A stretch of 15,108 nt of DNA from Dissophora ornata (taxonomy: Eukaryota > Mortierellomycota > Mortierellomycetes > Mortierellales > Mortierellaceae). Within the stretch, counting starts at the first letter, position 1. Each line of letters starts with the position of its first letter. The translations under genes and the position numbers were made by a program. The notes beneath the pieces were generated by a model. That model saw only the letters and a program-made list of their open reading frames with translations. It made no database searches and was not told where the DNA came from. Positions 1 through 9,284 of this stretch are shown piece after piece. The stretch lies in the NCBI GenBank assembly GCA_025201705.1, contig MU617353.1, positions 1 through 15,108 on the forward strand, read 5' to 3'.

Positions 1-197
1 ATGAGCTCAGTCGCTTGTTTCTCGAGGTGTCCAACGAACTTGTGTATCACTGTGTGTGCTATTGACAGGGGAGACGTCCAATTGTAATGGTCACGTTTTT
101 ATACCAAATCACGTGCTCATTAGGACTTGTTTATGTGTCACGTGCTAATTAACATCATCGTTATAGAGTAGATTTATTTTTAAAAATAACATCAGAA
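1..197. other. Left-edge spacer with tRNA 5' flank
   Basis: No gene is certain here. Two near-identical copies of TCACGTGCT followed by (A/C)ATT lie at about 109-122 and 138-150, 29 bp apart. An AT-rich stretch (about 170-190) sits just before the tRNA, as is common for RNA polymerase III upstream regions. On the minus strand, 1-68 has one frame open to the window edge (it reads ...HTVIHKFVGHLEKQATEL) behind a possible acceptor. This could be the edge of a gene beyond the window, but it is too short to call. Confidence 0.4.
109..150. promoter_or_regulatory. Pair of CACGTG (E-box) elements upstream of tRNA
   Basis: The palindrome CACGTG occurs at 110-115 and 139-144, each inside the longer shared word TCACGTGCT(A/C)ATT. 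In fungi CACGTG is the core site of basic helix-loop-helix factors such as Cbf1/Pho4 types. Seeing the site is direct; any factor binding it is inference. The pair could serve the tRNA gene 54 bp downstream or a divergent gene beyond the left edge. Confidence 0.4.
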
Positions 198-269
198 GCC
201 CGTTTAGCTCATTGGTAGAGCGTTTGCCTAGTAAGCAAAAGGTAACAGGTTCGATCCCTGTAACGGGCA
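198..269 (+). tRNA. tRNA-Thr (anticodon AGU)
   Basis: A 72-nt cloverleaf can be drawn in full. The acceptor stem GCCCGTT (198-204) pairs with AACGGGC (262-268), with discriminator A269. The D arm is GCTC/GAGC (207-210, 218-221) with loop ATTGGTA. The anticodon stem is TTTGC/GCAAA (223-227, 235-239) with loop CTAGTAA, giving anticodon AGT at 230-232, expected to be edited to IGU. The variable loop is 240-244, and the T arm is ACAGG/CCTGT with loop TTCGATC. There is no intron, and CCA is not encoded, as expected for a eukaryotic nuclear gene. The internal RNA polymerase III promoter is intact: A box near 205-215 and a perfect B box GGTTCGATCC at 248-257. Confidence 0.95.
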
Positions 270-286
270 CTACCTTTTGCTCTTAC

Positions 287-409
287 CAGAGCGAGATAGT
301 CTCTCTTTTTTGCCACGCCTGGAGAGCTATTGACATCCAGGCACTTATCAACAACCTCAGCAGCTTCGACCTCCCGGAAGAGATCGTAGTATGAAATGAC
401 CACGAAGGG
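287..409 (-). other. Possible orphan exon or gene relic, function unknown
   Basis: On the minus strand, 41 codons are open in one frame and read PFVVISYYDLFREVEAAEVV and on to ...KKRDYLAL. The stretch is bounded by a plausible acceptor (pyrimidine-rich tract then ATAAG, AG at 411-410) and a strong donor (GTAAGA starting at 286). The amino-acid mix, with balanced charged and hydrophobic residues and no simple repeats, looks like real protein, unlike most chance frames nearby. I do not recognise the family. No clear partner exon was found: the next acceptors toward the window edge do not keep phase, and the tRNA lies antisense inside any such intron. It may be a relic, an exon of a gene leaving the window, or chance. 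Confidence 0.25.
306..311 (+). terminator. Candidate Pol III terminator (T6)
   Basis: A run of six T residues lies 37 nt past the tRNA end. A shorter T4 run at 275-278 is closer and could be a weaker first stop. RNA polymerase III ends on T runs, and fungi usually need five or more, so the T6 is the safer backup signal. Confidence 0.45.
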
Positions 410-411
410 CT

Positions 412-1707
412 TATAAAAGAAACAGTTTTCGACGTGTTATTTATTTTCTTTTGAACAACTGGATGGTGTTGTAGCGGAGGCTATGTGCGTTCTACCGGCA
501 AAGAGTATTGTTTTTGCGCATGATTATCGAAGAGGGAGGCGGTAGTAATCGTACTTTTAACAGGATTGCTATTAAAAATGCGCGTTCCTATTTGCGCCTA
601 CACAGGAAGGATGTTCATGTTAACGGATCGTTTTGAGACTGGACTTGATGGGAGATGTCACTTGATTGCTTGCCAGCTGTGATTGAAGGAGGATTAGACG
701 GGGAGTGTTATTACCCACACATGAGTGGCAGAAAGAGGGTTGGGCAGGCAAAAGACATCTTTTGTGGTTTTCTGGTCAGTGCATAATGAGATGCATGAAG
801 AGATGATAGACTATAAGACTGGCATGATTTTAGTTCTGTTAGAGTCGCAAGCATTTCCCCCTTGATTAGAAAGAGAACCCCCTGGGTTGAAGTGGACAAC
901 TGATGACCTGGGTACCTCTGTCTAATGCGCTTTTGGAAGAGGACTTTTCCCACTTTCCATGCTCTTCAAAAAGCAAAGGAGGCACGTACTGTACGTTATG
1001 GTAGTCCCCCACCCAATTCATCATGTCGTTAACGAAAACGCTGAGAGATGAGTGTCGGTTCTTTTATTGTTTCGGCTCCAATTAAACAGGGTTGGATACA
1101 CGGTCTAGCGAGACCGATCAATGCCAATGGAAACGTATCGGGGATGAATCCGCACGTCTAGCAAAACTGCCAGATATCGTAGGCATAGCTATTGCCGTCT
1201 GGGCCTGGGAGGGGCTTGCTTGGGTTCATCGCGGCGCAATCGAAACAGGACTTGGTTGCTGTTGTTGGTGCTTAAGAGTGCTTGCTTGTGTTACGGAGTT
1301 TTCTTTGCGTCGACAAGGGTGAGGTGGATTGGTTAAGAGTGAAAAAAAAAAAAAGAAAGAGAGAGAGAAGGGCGGAAAGGGCTATTTATCCGGGAAGATG
1401 GGGCATGCGAAAGGGAACTGATGTCGTGAAGGCATAAAAATATGCACTTCATGCGTGATTACTCGTAGAACTATGTCAAGCTAGAGACGCGTTGCCTAGA
1501 GTCGCAAGGAACTTAGGACGCGTATTTGAGACCGACAAGAGGGGCCGGACCTGCGGCTGAACCACTTGCAGCTCAAGCGCAAGTCACTCAGTGCTCGACC
1601 AAGTCGTCCACTCGCTTGTTCCTGATTCTTCAATCCCCGCGTCTGTCATGTACACCATCCTCTCCTACTCTCCTGTGCTGTTTTTCTTCCCGCAATATCC
1701 CACATGT
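412..1707. other. Spacer and COQ8 upstream region, no gene seen
   Basis: About 1.3 kb without a supported gene. The short open frames here lack ATG starts or have no protein-like composition or splice partners. A purine-rich tract (A13 then GA repeats) lies at 1341-1370. The last 200 bp are pyrimidine-rich and probably belong to the COQ8 promoter. Confidence 0.5.
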
Positions 1708-1719
1708 CACGTGTACATG
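1701..1719. promoter_or_regulatory. CACGTG within a near-palindrome upstream of COQ8
   Basis: CACGTG lies at 1708-1713 and is flanked by CATGT on the left and TACATG on the right, making an almost perfect inverted repeat about 122 bp before the COQ8 start codon. CACGTG is a basic helix-loop-helix core. In yeasts Cbf1-type factors act on some respiratory genes, so a role here is possible but inferred. Confidence 0.4.
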
Positions 1720-1769
1720 ATCGTTTGTGTCGTTCCCTGACGCGCCCGATGGCCGTTGTATTTATTTGA
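1717..1769 (+). promoter_or_regulatory. Two tandem short upstream ORFs in the COQ8 leader region
   Basis: An ATG at 1717 opens a 7-codon frame that stops at 1738-1740. A second ATG at 1749 opens a 6-codon frame that stops at 1767-1769. No other ATG lies between there and the main start at 1835. If transcription begins upstream of 1717, both would be met by scanning ribosomes before the COQ8 start. The transcription start is not known, so this is conditional. Confidence 0.3.
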
Positions 1770-1834
1770 GTTTCACTGCTGTGCTCCTCTTCCTTCCTCC
1801 CATCGCACCTTTGATTCATCTAATCCTTCACCTA

Positions 1835-4601
1835 ATGTCTGCACGTCGATTCGCGGATGTGCAAGCCCTGGCTGCCGCCGGTGCAGGCGTGTCGCGGAAA
1901 TTCCTCGCTCTCGAGATGAGACAACTCAAAGCGTACGCCGCCACGTCCAGTCTCTTGAAGACGAGTTCTCCTGTTGCTGCCGGAAACACCACAACAACTG
2001 CAGCCGCGACTGCGACTGCAACCGAGGCCGCCGCCACACCTCAGCATGGACACTCTGAAGTTCAACAAAAGCCCCAACAGCAGAAACAACAGACGCCCCA
2101 CGTCCAAAATGCGACGACGGCGCCTTTTAAAACCATTACGACAGGCACATGGCTCGACCAACTCTTCACGTCAGCCTCAAATCTAAGCCTCAAGGCCACC
2201 ACATCGCCATCATTACCGGCCACCGCAGGAACGCCAACGCAGCAATCGTCGACGACAGCAGCCGAGGAGCCGTCGTTGTTGGACCCAACGTTCTTGGCCA
2301 CACCTGCTGCGCATGGACACAGGCGTCCCACGATCACAACGATCATGCCTCCTCGTCCTTCGTCCTCGGCTTCTGTCACAGCTTCAGCGGAACACGCGCA
2401 GAAAAAAGAGGAGAAGGCTAACAGGGACGCGTTGGAAACTCTTCTTCGGGAATCCAAATGGCTGGATTCGCTTCCTGCAGAGGACATTACAAAGCTGAAT
2501 AAAGGCGCCGCAGAATACGAAGAGCTTTGGGCACAGCGGGAGAGATTGGGACCCAGGATGTATGTCTATGAACCGCTGGTGGATTCTGCCGTAGAGGATG
2601 TGTACGAGGAGGACGATCAGGATTTTTTGTCCCCTGAGATCACAACCACGACAGTAACTTCATCAGAACCAGCATCCACAGCCGAAGCGTCGTACCAGAC
2701 TTCTGCCCCGACAATAGCATCATCGCCACCCGCATCATCACCACCCATGTCCGCAGCGCCGGGAACACCTGAATCGACATTTGCGCCAGTATCTCCATCT
2801 ATCCCAACTTCATCTTCGACTGCAATACCCGACCAAGCTGCTGTTCCTCCTGTAGAAAACTTGTTCTCGGAGGAAGGAAACAGCAGGTCTGAGCCTGTCA
2901 AAAAGAACCTCACAGCTGCCTCGATGCCCACCTCTCGTATTAGCAGACTCTTTCATTACGGAGGTAGGCGTTCACGACAGAGGCAATTGGCCATAGAAAG
3001 GTGTTTGTGTTTCAGCATCTTGATTTCGAAAGACTGACGCTGATATTAACTGTACAATTCTCTTGGCGTACTTAGGCTTGGCTGCGTCTTTGGGAGTCGG
3101 CGCTATCTCGGAGACAGTGCGTAGATCAGTAGGTCGCGGAACTACATCAAGTGAGTCACCTATGTTCCTGACGCCGGCCAATATGGATCGTTTGGTGAAC
3201 AAACTTACGCAGATGCGCGGTGCAGCGTTGAAAGTGGGCCAGATGCTGAGTATTCAAGGTAATAGCGAGAAACTGGATATCCGGAAGAAGCAAAAAAAGG
3301 TGTTCTAGACACGACTGGGTATTGACAATCCTTACACGCCATTCAACTATATCGTCTACAGATAACAAGATGTTGCCGCCAGAGCTCGAGGAGGTGCTGC
3401 TGCGTGTCCAGAACAGCGCCAACTTTATGCCTGAGAAGCAAATGAGGGTAAGCGCCACAGACGCGGTCAAACCGGGGTCTAATTATTGTCTACGTAGGAT
3501 GTCTCTTATTTGGCGGCTAATTATAAGTCCTTGCTGCTTCTCTGACATTTGCAGAAAGTCATGAGTCAGACGATGGGTTCAAACTGGGAGTCCGAGTTTA
3601 CAGACTTTGGAATGATCCCTATCGCAGCAGCATCGATCGGTCAGGTACACAAGGCCATCCATAGAGCCACGGGTATGCCTGTGGCCGTTAAGGTCCAGTA
3701 CCCAGGGGTGGCCGCGTCAATCGATTCCGACCTTTCGAACTTGAAGACATTGGTGATCATGTCTAGTATTCTGCCCAGGGGTATGTACCTCGACAACACC
3801 ATCAAGGTGGCACAACGTGAGCTGGGCTGGGAAACAGACTACCTAAGAGAAGCCGAGTGTATCGAAGAGTTCGGACGACTCTTGAAGGATGATCCAGATT
3901 ATCAAGTGCCACGACTGGTAAAAGAGGCCTCGGGGCCGATGGTGCTGACGATGGAGTGGATGCAAGGAGAGACAATGACGGATGTGATGCAGATTCGTGA
4001 TCAGGCTGCGCGTGACCGGATTGGAACTAATATCTTGGGTCTTTGTCTGAGAGAGCTGTTTGAGTTCCAATACATGCAGACGGACCCGAACTGGTCAAAC
4101 TTTTTGTACAACCCAGCCTCGACCAAACTGGAGTTGCTGGACTTTGGAGCCACACGTGGGTTTGATTCTCGGTTCACGACGTTGTACCTCAAGACCATCT
4201 TGGCAGGAGCAGCCGGAGATCGTGAAGCTTGCTTGCATTACTCCAGAGAGCTTGGGTTCCTGACGGGTGAGGAGACTGAAATGATGGAAACTGCGCATAT
4301 CAATTCGCTGTTGACGCTTTCGGAGCCGTTCCAGGACAGTGCACCGGATGTGTATGATTTCAAATACCAGACGATCACACAGAGAGTCAAGGACGAGATC
4401 CCAACAATGTTGAAGCACAGGTTGACACCACCGCCAGATGAGACATATTCGATGCACAGAAAGATGGCGGGCGCGTTCTTGTTGTGCTCAAAGTTGGGAG
4501 CAAGAGTGGAGAGCAAGAAACTGTTCAAAGAGATGACGGGCCGATATAAGGAGGATCGGGTCGAAGAACGACGAGGTGTTAATTATGGCCGCGGCGCTTG
4601 A
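1835..4601 (+). CDS. COQ8: COQ8/ADCK-type atypical kinase (ubiquinone biosynthesis), 4 exons
   Basis: Exons 1835-2963, 3076-3258, 3362-3447 and 3555-4601 join in frame to 814 residues. COQ8 is a mitochondrial ATPase/kinase-like protein of the UbiB/ABC1 family that supports assembly and function of the coenzyme Q synthesis complex at the inner membrane. Visible marks: an N-terminal helix (residues 5-41), the family segment SRLFHYGG-LA near 368-379, the KxGQ motif KVGQ at 429-432, the alanine-rich AAAS loop at 490-493 in place of a Gly-rich loop, the lysine of VAVKVQYPG (K512), ETDY at 559-562, DPNWSNF (643-649) and DFGATR (662-667). All key residues are present. Residues about 42-362 are a long, mostly low-complexity insert, so the protein is longer than most relatives (roughly 500-650). 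The start at 1835 is the first in-frame ATG. It converges with the next gene, with 280 bp between the stop codons. Confidence 0.94.
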
Positions 4602-4881
4602 AGATGCAGAGAAAGCAAGGGGTGGTAGGGCGAAATTATTTTAGTACATAGACGTATTACAATCCCTGGTATATAAAGGAGGTTAGGAGGTGATAATAGA
4701 AAAAAGTGCTCATTGTGCATTTTATTGGTTGGGCGATTGCCTGGCTGGCTGGTTGGGGGATCATTACTGAGTATATCTACATGTGTGTGTCGTTTCTGTT
4801 CAGGAGTATGGGTACAAGATGTACAATGGTGATGTATAGAAATTAATGCAAAGAAAAAAAGAAAAGAAAAGTACATGAAAT
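4602..4881. other. Convergent 3' region between COQ8 and the next gene
   Basis: The 280 bp separate two stop codons that face each other, so both 3' UTRs and their polyadenylation sites must lie here or overlap. It is AT-rich with an A/G tract at 4850-4870 and no gene. No single polyadenylation signal stands out. Confidence 0.5.
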
Positions 4882-7620
4882 CTATCGGGCGCTGATCATC
4901 GCGGTCACACTCGGCGTACCGACCGGCAGCGACCCCATTCTCGTATGTGTATGTGCATTTGGTTGTGTCCTCGCCGTCACCGACCAGGAGGCGCCTCGAC
5001 CTCTCGCGCGCTCGACGTCCCAGGAAGGTCGCTGTTGTCGCCCTTGGCCAATAGCCCCCTGCTTCTGAAGCTGGAACGATTCTTGCGTCCGGGGGCGGAC
5101 TGAAACCCTCTGAGCGACGGACACTATTTCATCATCATCATCACTATCATCGTCATCGTCCGAGTCATCGTTGCTGTTTTCCTCGTGGAGGATTCCATCT
5201 CGGAAGTTCAGCAAGATAGGTTGGTGTTTCTGTGGGATGGTGACGATGGAGGCGGTGGTGGAGGTGGAGTGGGAAGATTTGTGGGTTTTGTAGTTTTGAG
5301 AGCGGAGAAGGCTGTCTTGCTCGAGTCGTCGTTCCTCGTACGCAAGGCTGTTTTGACGCTTACGTTGTCCTCGTTGCGGGGACTGCAGTGGCTGTGCTGA
5401 CCGTGTGGGCTGAATAGGAAGCGATTGCACCGACAGCTGCTTGGGGGGTTCTTGCGGCAAAAGAGAAGACGCAGAAGATGGTGTGTTGGGGTATCGCTGA
5501 AGGCCCAAGACGATGAGCTCGCGTTCCAGACCTTCAAGCTCGTGTTTTCGTTGCTCGCGTTCCTCCTCGGATCCACCGCCATCACGGCTACTATCCTCGT
5601 TAACATCCTCCTCCTCCTCCCCCTGATTCTCAACAGCATGGCTGGGCATGTCAAAACTCATCTGAATGGATTCATATGGCAGAGGATTGGGTCGATCCCA
5701 TGTCCAGGAAGGATAATCATGTTCTGGCTGCTGTAGTGTTTGCACCTGCACCAATTTTGCCTGGCCTTGTTGGGCCTTGTCCTTCTTTTGGATTAGCGTG
5801 CCGGAGGATGTGGTTCGAAGTGTACCGTGGGTGGGACGAGCATTGGAGCCACTAGCGCCATCAGTGCTGGTGAAGCAGCATGGCCCGCGACAGATGCGGC
5901 TGGCGGTTTCTTCTTCAGAAGACTCACTGAGCTTGCCATTGCTTTGTTTGGATCGGAGGATCGAATCGCGTTGTTCTTGTTCCAGCTGTTCACGTGCAGC
6001 GGTGGCGGCGGCATCGATCTTGTAGGAGAGCTCTTCCTCCTCGATCATCTGCCAAAGGGATTTGATGACCCGGGCATATTCTTGAGCCTAGTTTTACGCA
6101 GAAACCGACAGAAAAGGAGAAAGAAAAAAAAATAGACGTTAGAATGTTTGTCCAAATAAGACAAGAGTTGAGGAGAGGAGAAAGGCGTTTGCGCGTCGTT
6201 GTAAAAACAAGTGTAACACAAGCATTGCAGTTGAAACCTTGTCCATGGTTTCTCGCTCACTAACTCACTCGCTCTTTTTTTTTTCTCTCCCTCATGGTCT
6301 CCCTCCGTGAAAACCCCCCCCCATTCCCCCCTTTTTCAGTGGCTCTCTTCATTGTTTTCCTCTCCTCCTCCTCCTCCCTGTACGCAATGGTGTTTTCTGA
6401 TATGCTTTGTGTTTCCTTGCATTTGGTAATGATGTCAGGACTGAATGTGTATCTTTTTTTTTTGTGGTGGGAAGGAGGAGGAGGAGGATGATGATGAGGA
6501 GGAGGGACACCGTGGTTCTTGTCCACAATACAAATACGAGGCACAAGACACGCACGGCGGCGTAAGCTGAAACCTGAGGTGAGAAAAACAAAAACAAAAA
6601 CAATAAAAAAAACCCAATCAGATTATTTACCACAGTCTCGACCACAGGGGCGGTTTCGTTGAATCGCGCGGATAAATTTTTGAATATCTTGTGGCCACCA
6701 ATACCGCTGCTTGATGCTGCAGATGCAGATGCAGTTGCCGTCACTGGCAGTTTGGGTTTAGCCAACGACGACGATCGTTGCCTTGATGCATTATTGGCGT
6801 TGTTGTTGATATTGTTGACATTGCTGGTGACATTGCTGGTGATATTGCTGACATTGTTGTCGGGAGGGATTTTGAACGTAGTCGGTGGCAGTGGTGGTAC
6901 ATGCGGTCTTGAACCAGTAGGGATCATCAAAAAACTACCAGGGTTCTTATGACTGCTGTTACTATTATTGTTACTGTTCCTGCTGCCTTCACTGCTGCTG
7001 TTATTTCGGGAGTGTCTGAATCGAGGCTTGGGAGGTTGATATTCGAGCTCTTCCGAGTCTTGCTCCCGCTGCTTTTGTTTCTGTTGTTGAGATTTCTGCT
7101 TGAAGGGAAGTGCCTGGAGGGAGGAATTCCAACCACGCAAGAAACCGGGCATGGCAGTTCGATGACGCTGTGAGGAGGATGAGGGCAAAGAGTGAAGAGA
7201 GTGGTTTGGGAATGTCGTAGAAAGGGTCGAAAGATGGGATCTCCTCTTTTTCTTGGCCACCGTATTGTTTACTACTGCGATGGGAGCAGAGACAGTAGTA
7301 ATGGAAACCACTCTAAGAGGGGTCAGGGCAGATGCTCCTGCTGGCTTTGTCAGGTTGATCAGCGGTGGTACTGATGCAGGTGCAGGTGCAGCCAAGGTCG
7401 AGTTTGCAAGACTTGATTTCTTCAGTACGGAGGGCGAAGGGATATAGGAGTGAAAGACAGAACTTGGAGAGGCAGATGAAGGTGCTGATATAGTTGCATC
7501 TGCAGGGGAGTAGTGAAAGGAAGTGCCAGAATGTTGCGAAGGAGTATATTGCTCCTGATTTTGTTGTTGTTGCTTCTTGTTCATCCTGCGCCAGATCTTG
7601 GCTTTGATGATGGACGCCAT
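4882..7620 (-). CDS. Hypothetical low-complexity protein, 2 exons
   Basis: Exon 1 (7620-6631, 330 codons) ends at a GTAAAT donor. Exon 2 (6087-4882, 402 codons with stop) follows a CTAG acceptor. The join is in phase 0 and gives 731 residues. The start is the first in-frame ATG (context AAAATGG). I do not recognise a family. Visible features: a basic N terminus (MASIIKAKIWRRMNKK), a poly-Gln patch (17-20), Ser/Thr/Pro- and Asn-rich regions, and a charged helix spanning the splice junction (about 320-375, ...VETVAQEYARVIKSLWQMIE), which supports the intron choice. There is also a Trp/Pro-containing ordered-looking block at 455-476, a short charged helix near 510-525, and an acidic Asp/Ser tract at 632-650. 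No membrane segment or signal peptide is clear. The 543-nt intron is unusually long for this window. Confidence 0.72.
6088..6630 (-). other. 543-nt intron of the hypothetical gene
   Basis: Donor GTAAAT at 6630 and acceptor AG at 6089-6088. It holds several homopolymers (T10 runs, C8) and a GGA/GAT repeat near 6474-6502. An alternative acceptor (CTCACCTCAG, AG at 6575-6574) would open a frame rich in Leu/Ile that ends at a stop, and no donor is evident, so I treat the whole as one intron. Confidence 0.55.
6790..6862 (-). repeat. Coding Asn/Ser/Thr microsatellite
   Basis: In exon 1 of the hypothetical gene, an imperfect trinucleotide-based repeat (TTG and ACATTG/GTGATATTG units on the + strand) encodes a run of SNITSNV-like and Asn repeats. 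It is likely variable in length between strains; this is inference from its repeat nature. Confidence 0.6.
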
Positions 7621-8020
7621 TTTGGTTTTAACGGTGGATTGGTGAGAGGGGAGGAGTGAAGGAAGACAAGACAAGGGCTGTCAAGATCCCTTGATTTGCC
7701 GCGATTGTGTAAATGTACAGGAGAGACGGAGAGAGAGAGGTAGTGAAGGGGACGTGGAGTGATAAGAAGCAGGGAGTGAAGCAAAGAGGGAAGCAAGGGA
7801 CGAAGGGGAGAGAGAAGGAGAAAAGTGTGGACAAAAAGTGTTCTCTGATCCTCGATGGTTAAAGAAGAAAAGAAAGGGTTGTGGACCCTTCTTGCACTAA
7901 TTGCTTACTTTTTTTTCAATTGGCAGCAAAACATGACCTCATCCAGGTACTGGTTATTGAATATATACGGGCAAATAACCCATTACACCTTGCGGGTCTT
8001 ATCCGTGATCGCACCTGCTG

Positions 8021-8045
8021 CTCGTACCCGCTACTCGTACCCGCT
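8021..8045. repeat. Adjacent 12-bp direct repeat
   Basis: CTCGTACCCGCT occurs at 8021-8032 and again at 8034-8045, one base apart. A matching GCGGGT lies upstream at 7992-7997 and could pair with ACCCGC (8026-8031). It lies about 400 bp before the hypothetical gene's start and may be a paired protein-binding site; this is inference. Confidence 0.5.
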
Positions 8046-8130
8046 CTGCAAATGTTTTCTTCCTGGCCATTGCTTATTCTTCTATCTCTCTCTCTATCCA
8101 CCGACTGCCTACCACTACCAGCTAGTAACA

Positions 8131-8143
8131 CCCCCCCCCCCCC
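8131..8143. repeat. Poly(C) run, 13 nt
   Basis: Thirteen consecutive C residues. Such runs are rare next to A/T homopolymers and are prone to sequencing error. Confidence 0.85.
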
Positions 8144-8485
8144 TCGTCTCTTGCGGACCATTGTTTCATATTTTTCAACTGCTGCATGTTTGTATGGTTT
8201 GTTTACACCACGGACATACATTTTGTTTATTTCACTTTTTTTTACACTTTATGCGATCCGGAGATACCCACAATTTGCGACAATAATATCTACTGGACGC
8301 TGTCTTTTTGTCTGTCTTGTCTGTGCGCGGATCCATCTGTGGCGTTCTTCTTCTTACCTGTCTACTGGTACCTTCTCACACACATGAGCTTGGCAACCTG
8401 GAGCTTTTGATTGGACAGCCACGTTGTTGCTCCTGTTCGTTAATTCCCACTCCTGACTGGACCATCCGGAAGATAGAAGGAGTAC

Positions 8486-8492
8486 AGAGAAG

Positions 8493-8528
<36 letters not shown>

Positions 8529-8541
8529 GAGATAGAAAGAG
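8486..8541. repeat. GA / GATA microsatellite
   Basis: A purine tract of GA dinucleotides passes into GATAGA units. Simple sequence with no gene. Confidence 0.85.
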
Positions 8542-9243
8542 GAATCCCTCCTAATTAGCACAGTGATAAGCATCGACTACGGAAAGGCGGGAAAAAAAAA
8601 ATAAAGAGGATGGAGGATGGACAGGTCATGTTGTCGGAATCACGGAGGAAATAAAATAGGCGTGATTCTTCCTATACAAATTAGCGGTAAAATGTCGTAA
8701 ATACATTGCAACACTGGAGCATTGGAACAAGTGACCGCGGGATTCTTAATGCACAATAAGCAAAGAGAACATTGCGATCGACCATCGATCTTCTGACCAA
8801 TTTGCAAAGAGAGAGCGGCAGCCGCGACGACATGCTGTTTGAATGTGTGTAGGCCTTGTCTTGTTGTTCAGTCTCAAGAGACTGTGGTCAACCCAAGTTT
8901 GAATCAGCTGTTGTTGTTGTTGTTATTGTCGTTGGTGTCCATGCTGTCTCCTTCCTTTTCCTGATGCAAGCGTTGTACCTGTAGTCAATTGCACCGTTGT
9001 TTATTTCCCTTGTTTTCCTTCTTTGTGCAACCATGGCTTATGCTCACGTCCCCCTCCGCCAAATCCTGAAACATCCTTATCCCCCTCCCGCTATCAGATT
9101 TGGCGCATCCTAATGCCCCACCCCACATATGTACCTCCCGCACGCACGCTCCTCATCGGGGTGTTCAGCGCAATGTCTCCTCCTTTTCCCTCCTTTTTTT
9201 TTTCTTTTGGTGTCTCTGGCGACAATCGATTTTCAAGGCGTGC

Positions 9244-9284
9244 GAGAGAGAGAGAGAGAGAGAGAGAGTGTGTGTGTGTGTGTG
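9244..9284. repeat. Compound (GA)12.5-(TG)8 microsatellite
   Basis: A GA array at 9244-9268 runs directly into a TG array at 9269-9284. Confidence 0.9.

Noticed and set aside
198..269. Protein-coding frames through the tRNA on both strands
   Set aside because: A complete tRNA cloverleaf with A and B boxes explains this stretch.
711..953. 80-codon minus-strand frame
   Set aside because: It opens at GTG, has no ATG near its start and no recognisable motif; the composition looks like spacer.
1092..1720. Short + strand frames of 64-76 codons upstream of COQ8
   Set aside because: They start at non-ATG codons or end before any splice donor, and show no family resemblance; best read as COQ8 upstream DNA.
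1727..1834. Extension of the COQ8 frame upstream of 1835
   Set aside because: The extension would start at GTG. The ATG at 1835 begins the family-like segment (RRFADVQALAAAGAG...), so the upstream part is taken as leader.
5185..6135. Several + strand frames opposite the hypothetical gene's exon 2
   Set aside because: No motifs, mutually overlapping, and explained by the low-complexity coding strand.
7855..8410. Overlapping + strand open frames of 143 and 168 codons
   Set aside because: Pyrimidine-rich simple sequence, two frames equally open, no domain, no splice partner and no conserved-looking block.
8486..9284. Could the GA/GT arrays be a CRISPR or satellite array?
   Set aside because: They are simple dinucleotide or tetranucleotide repeats without spacers or a longer unit.
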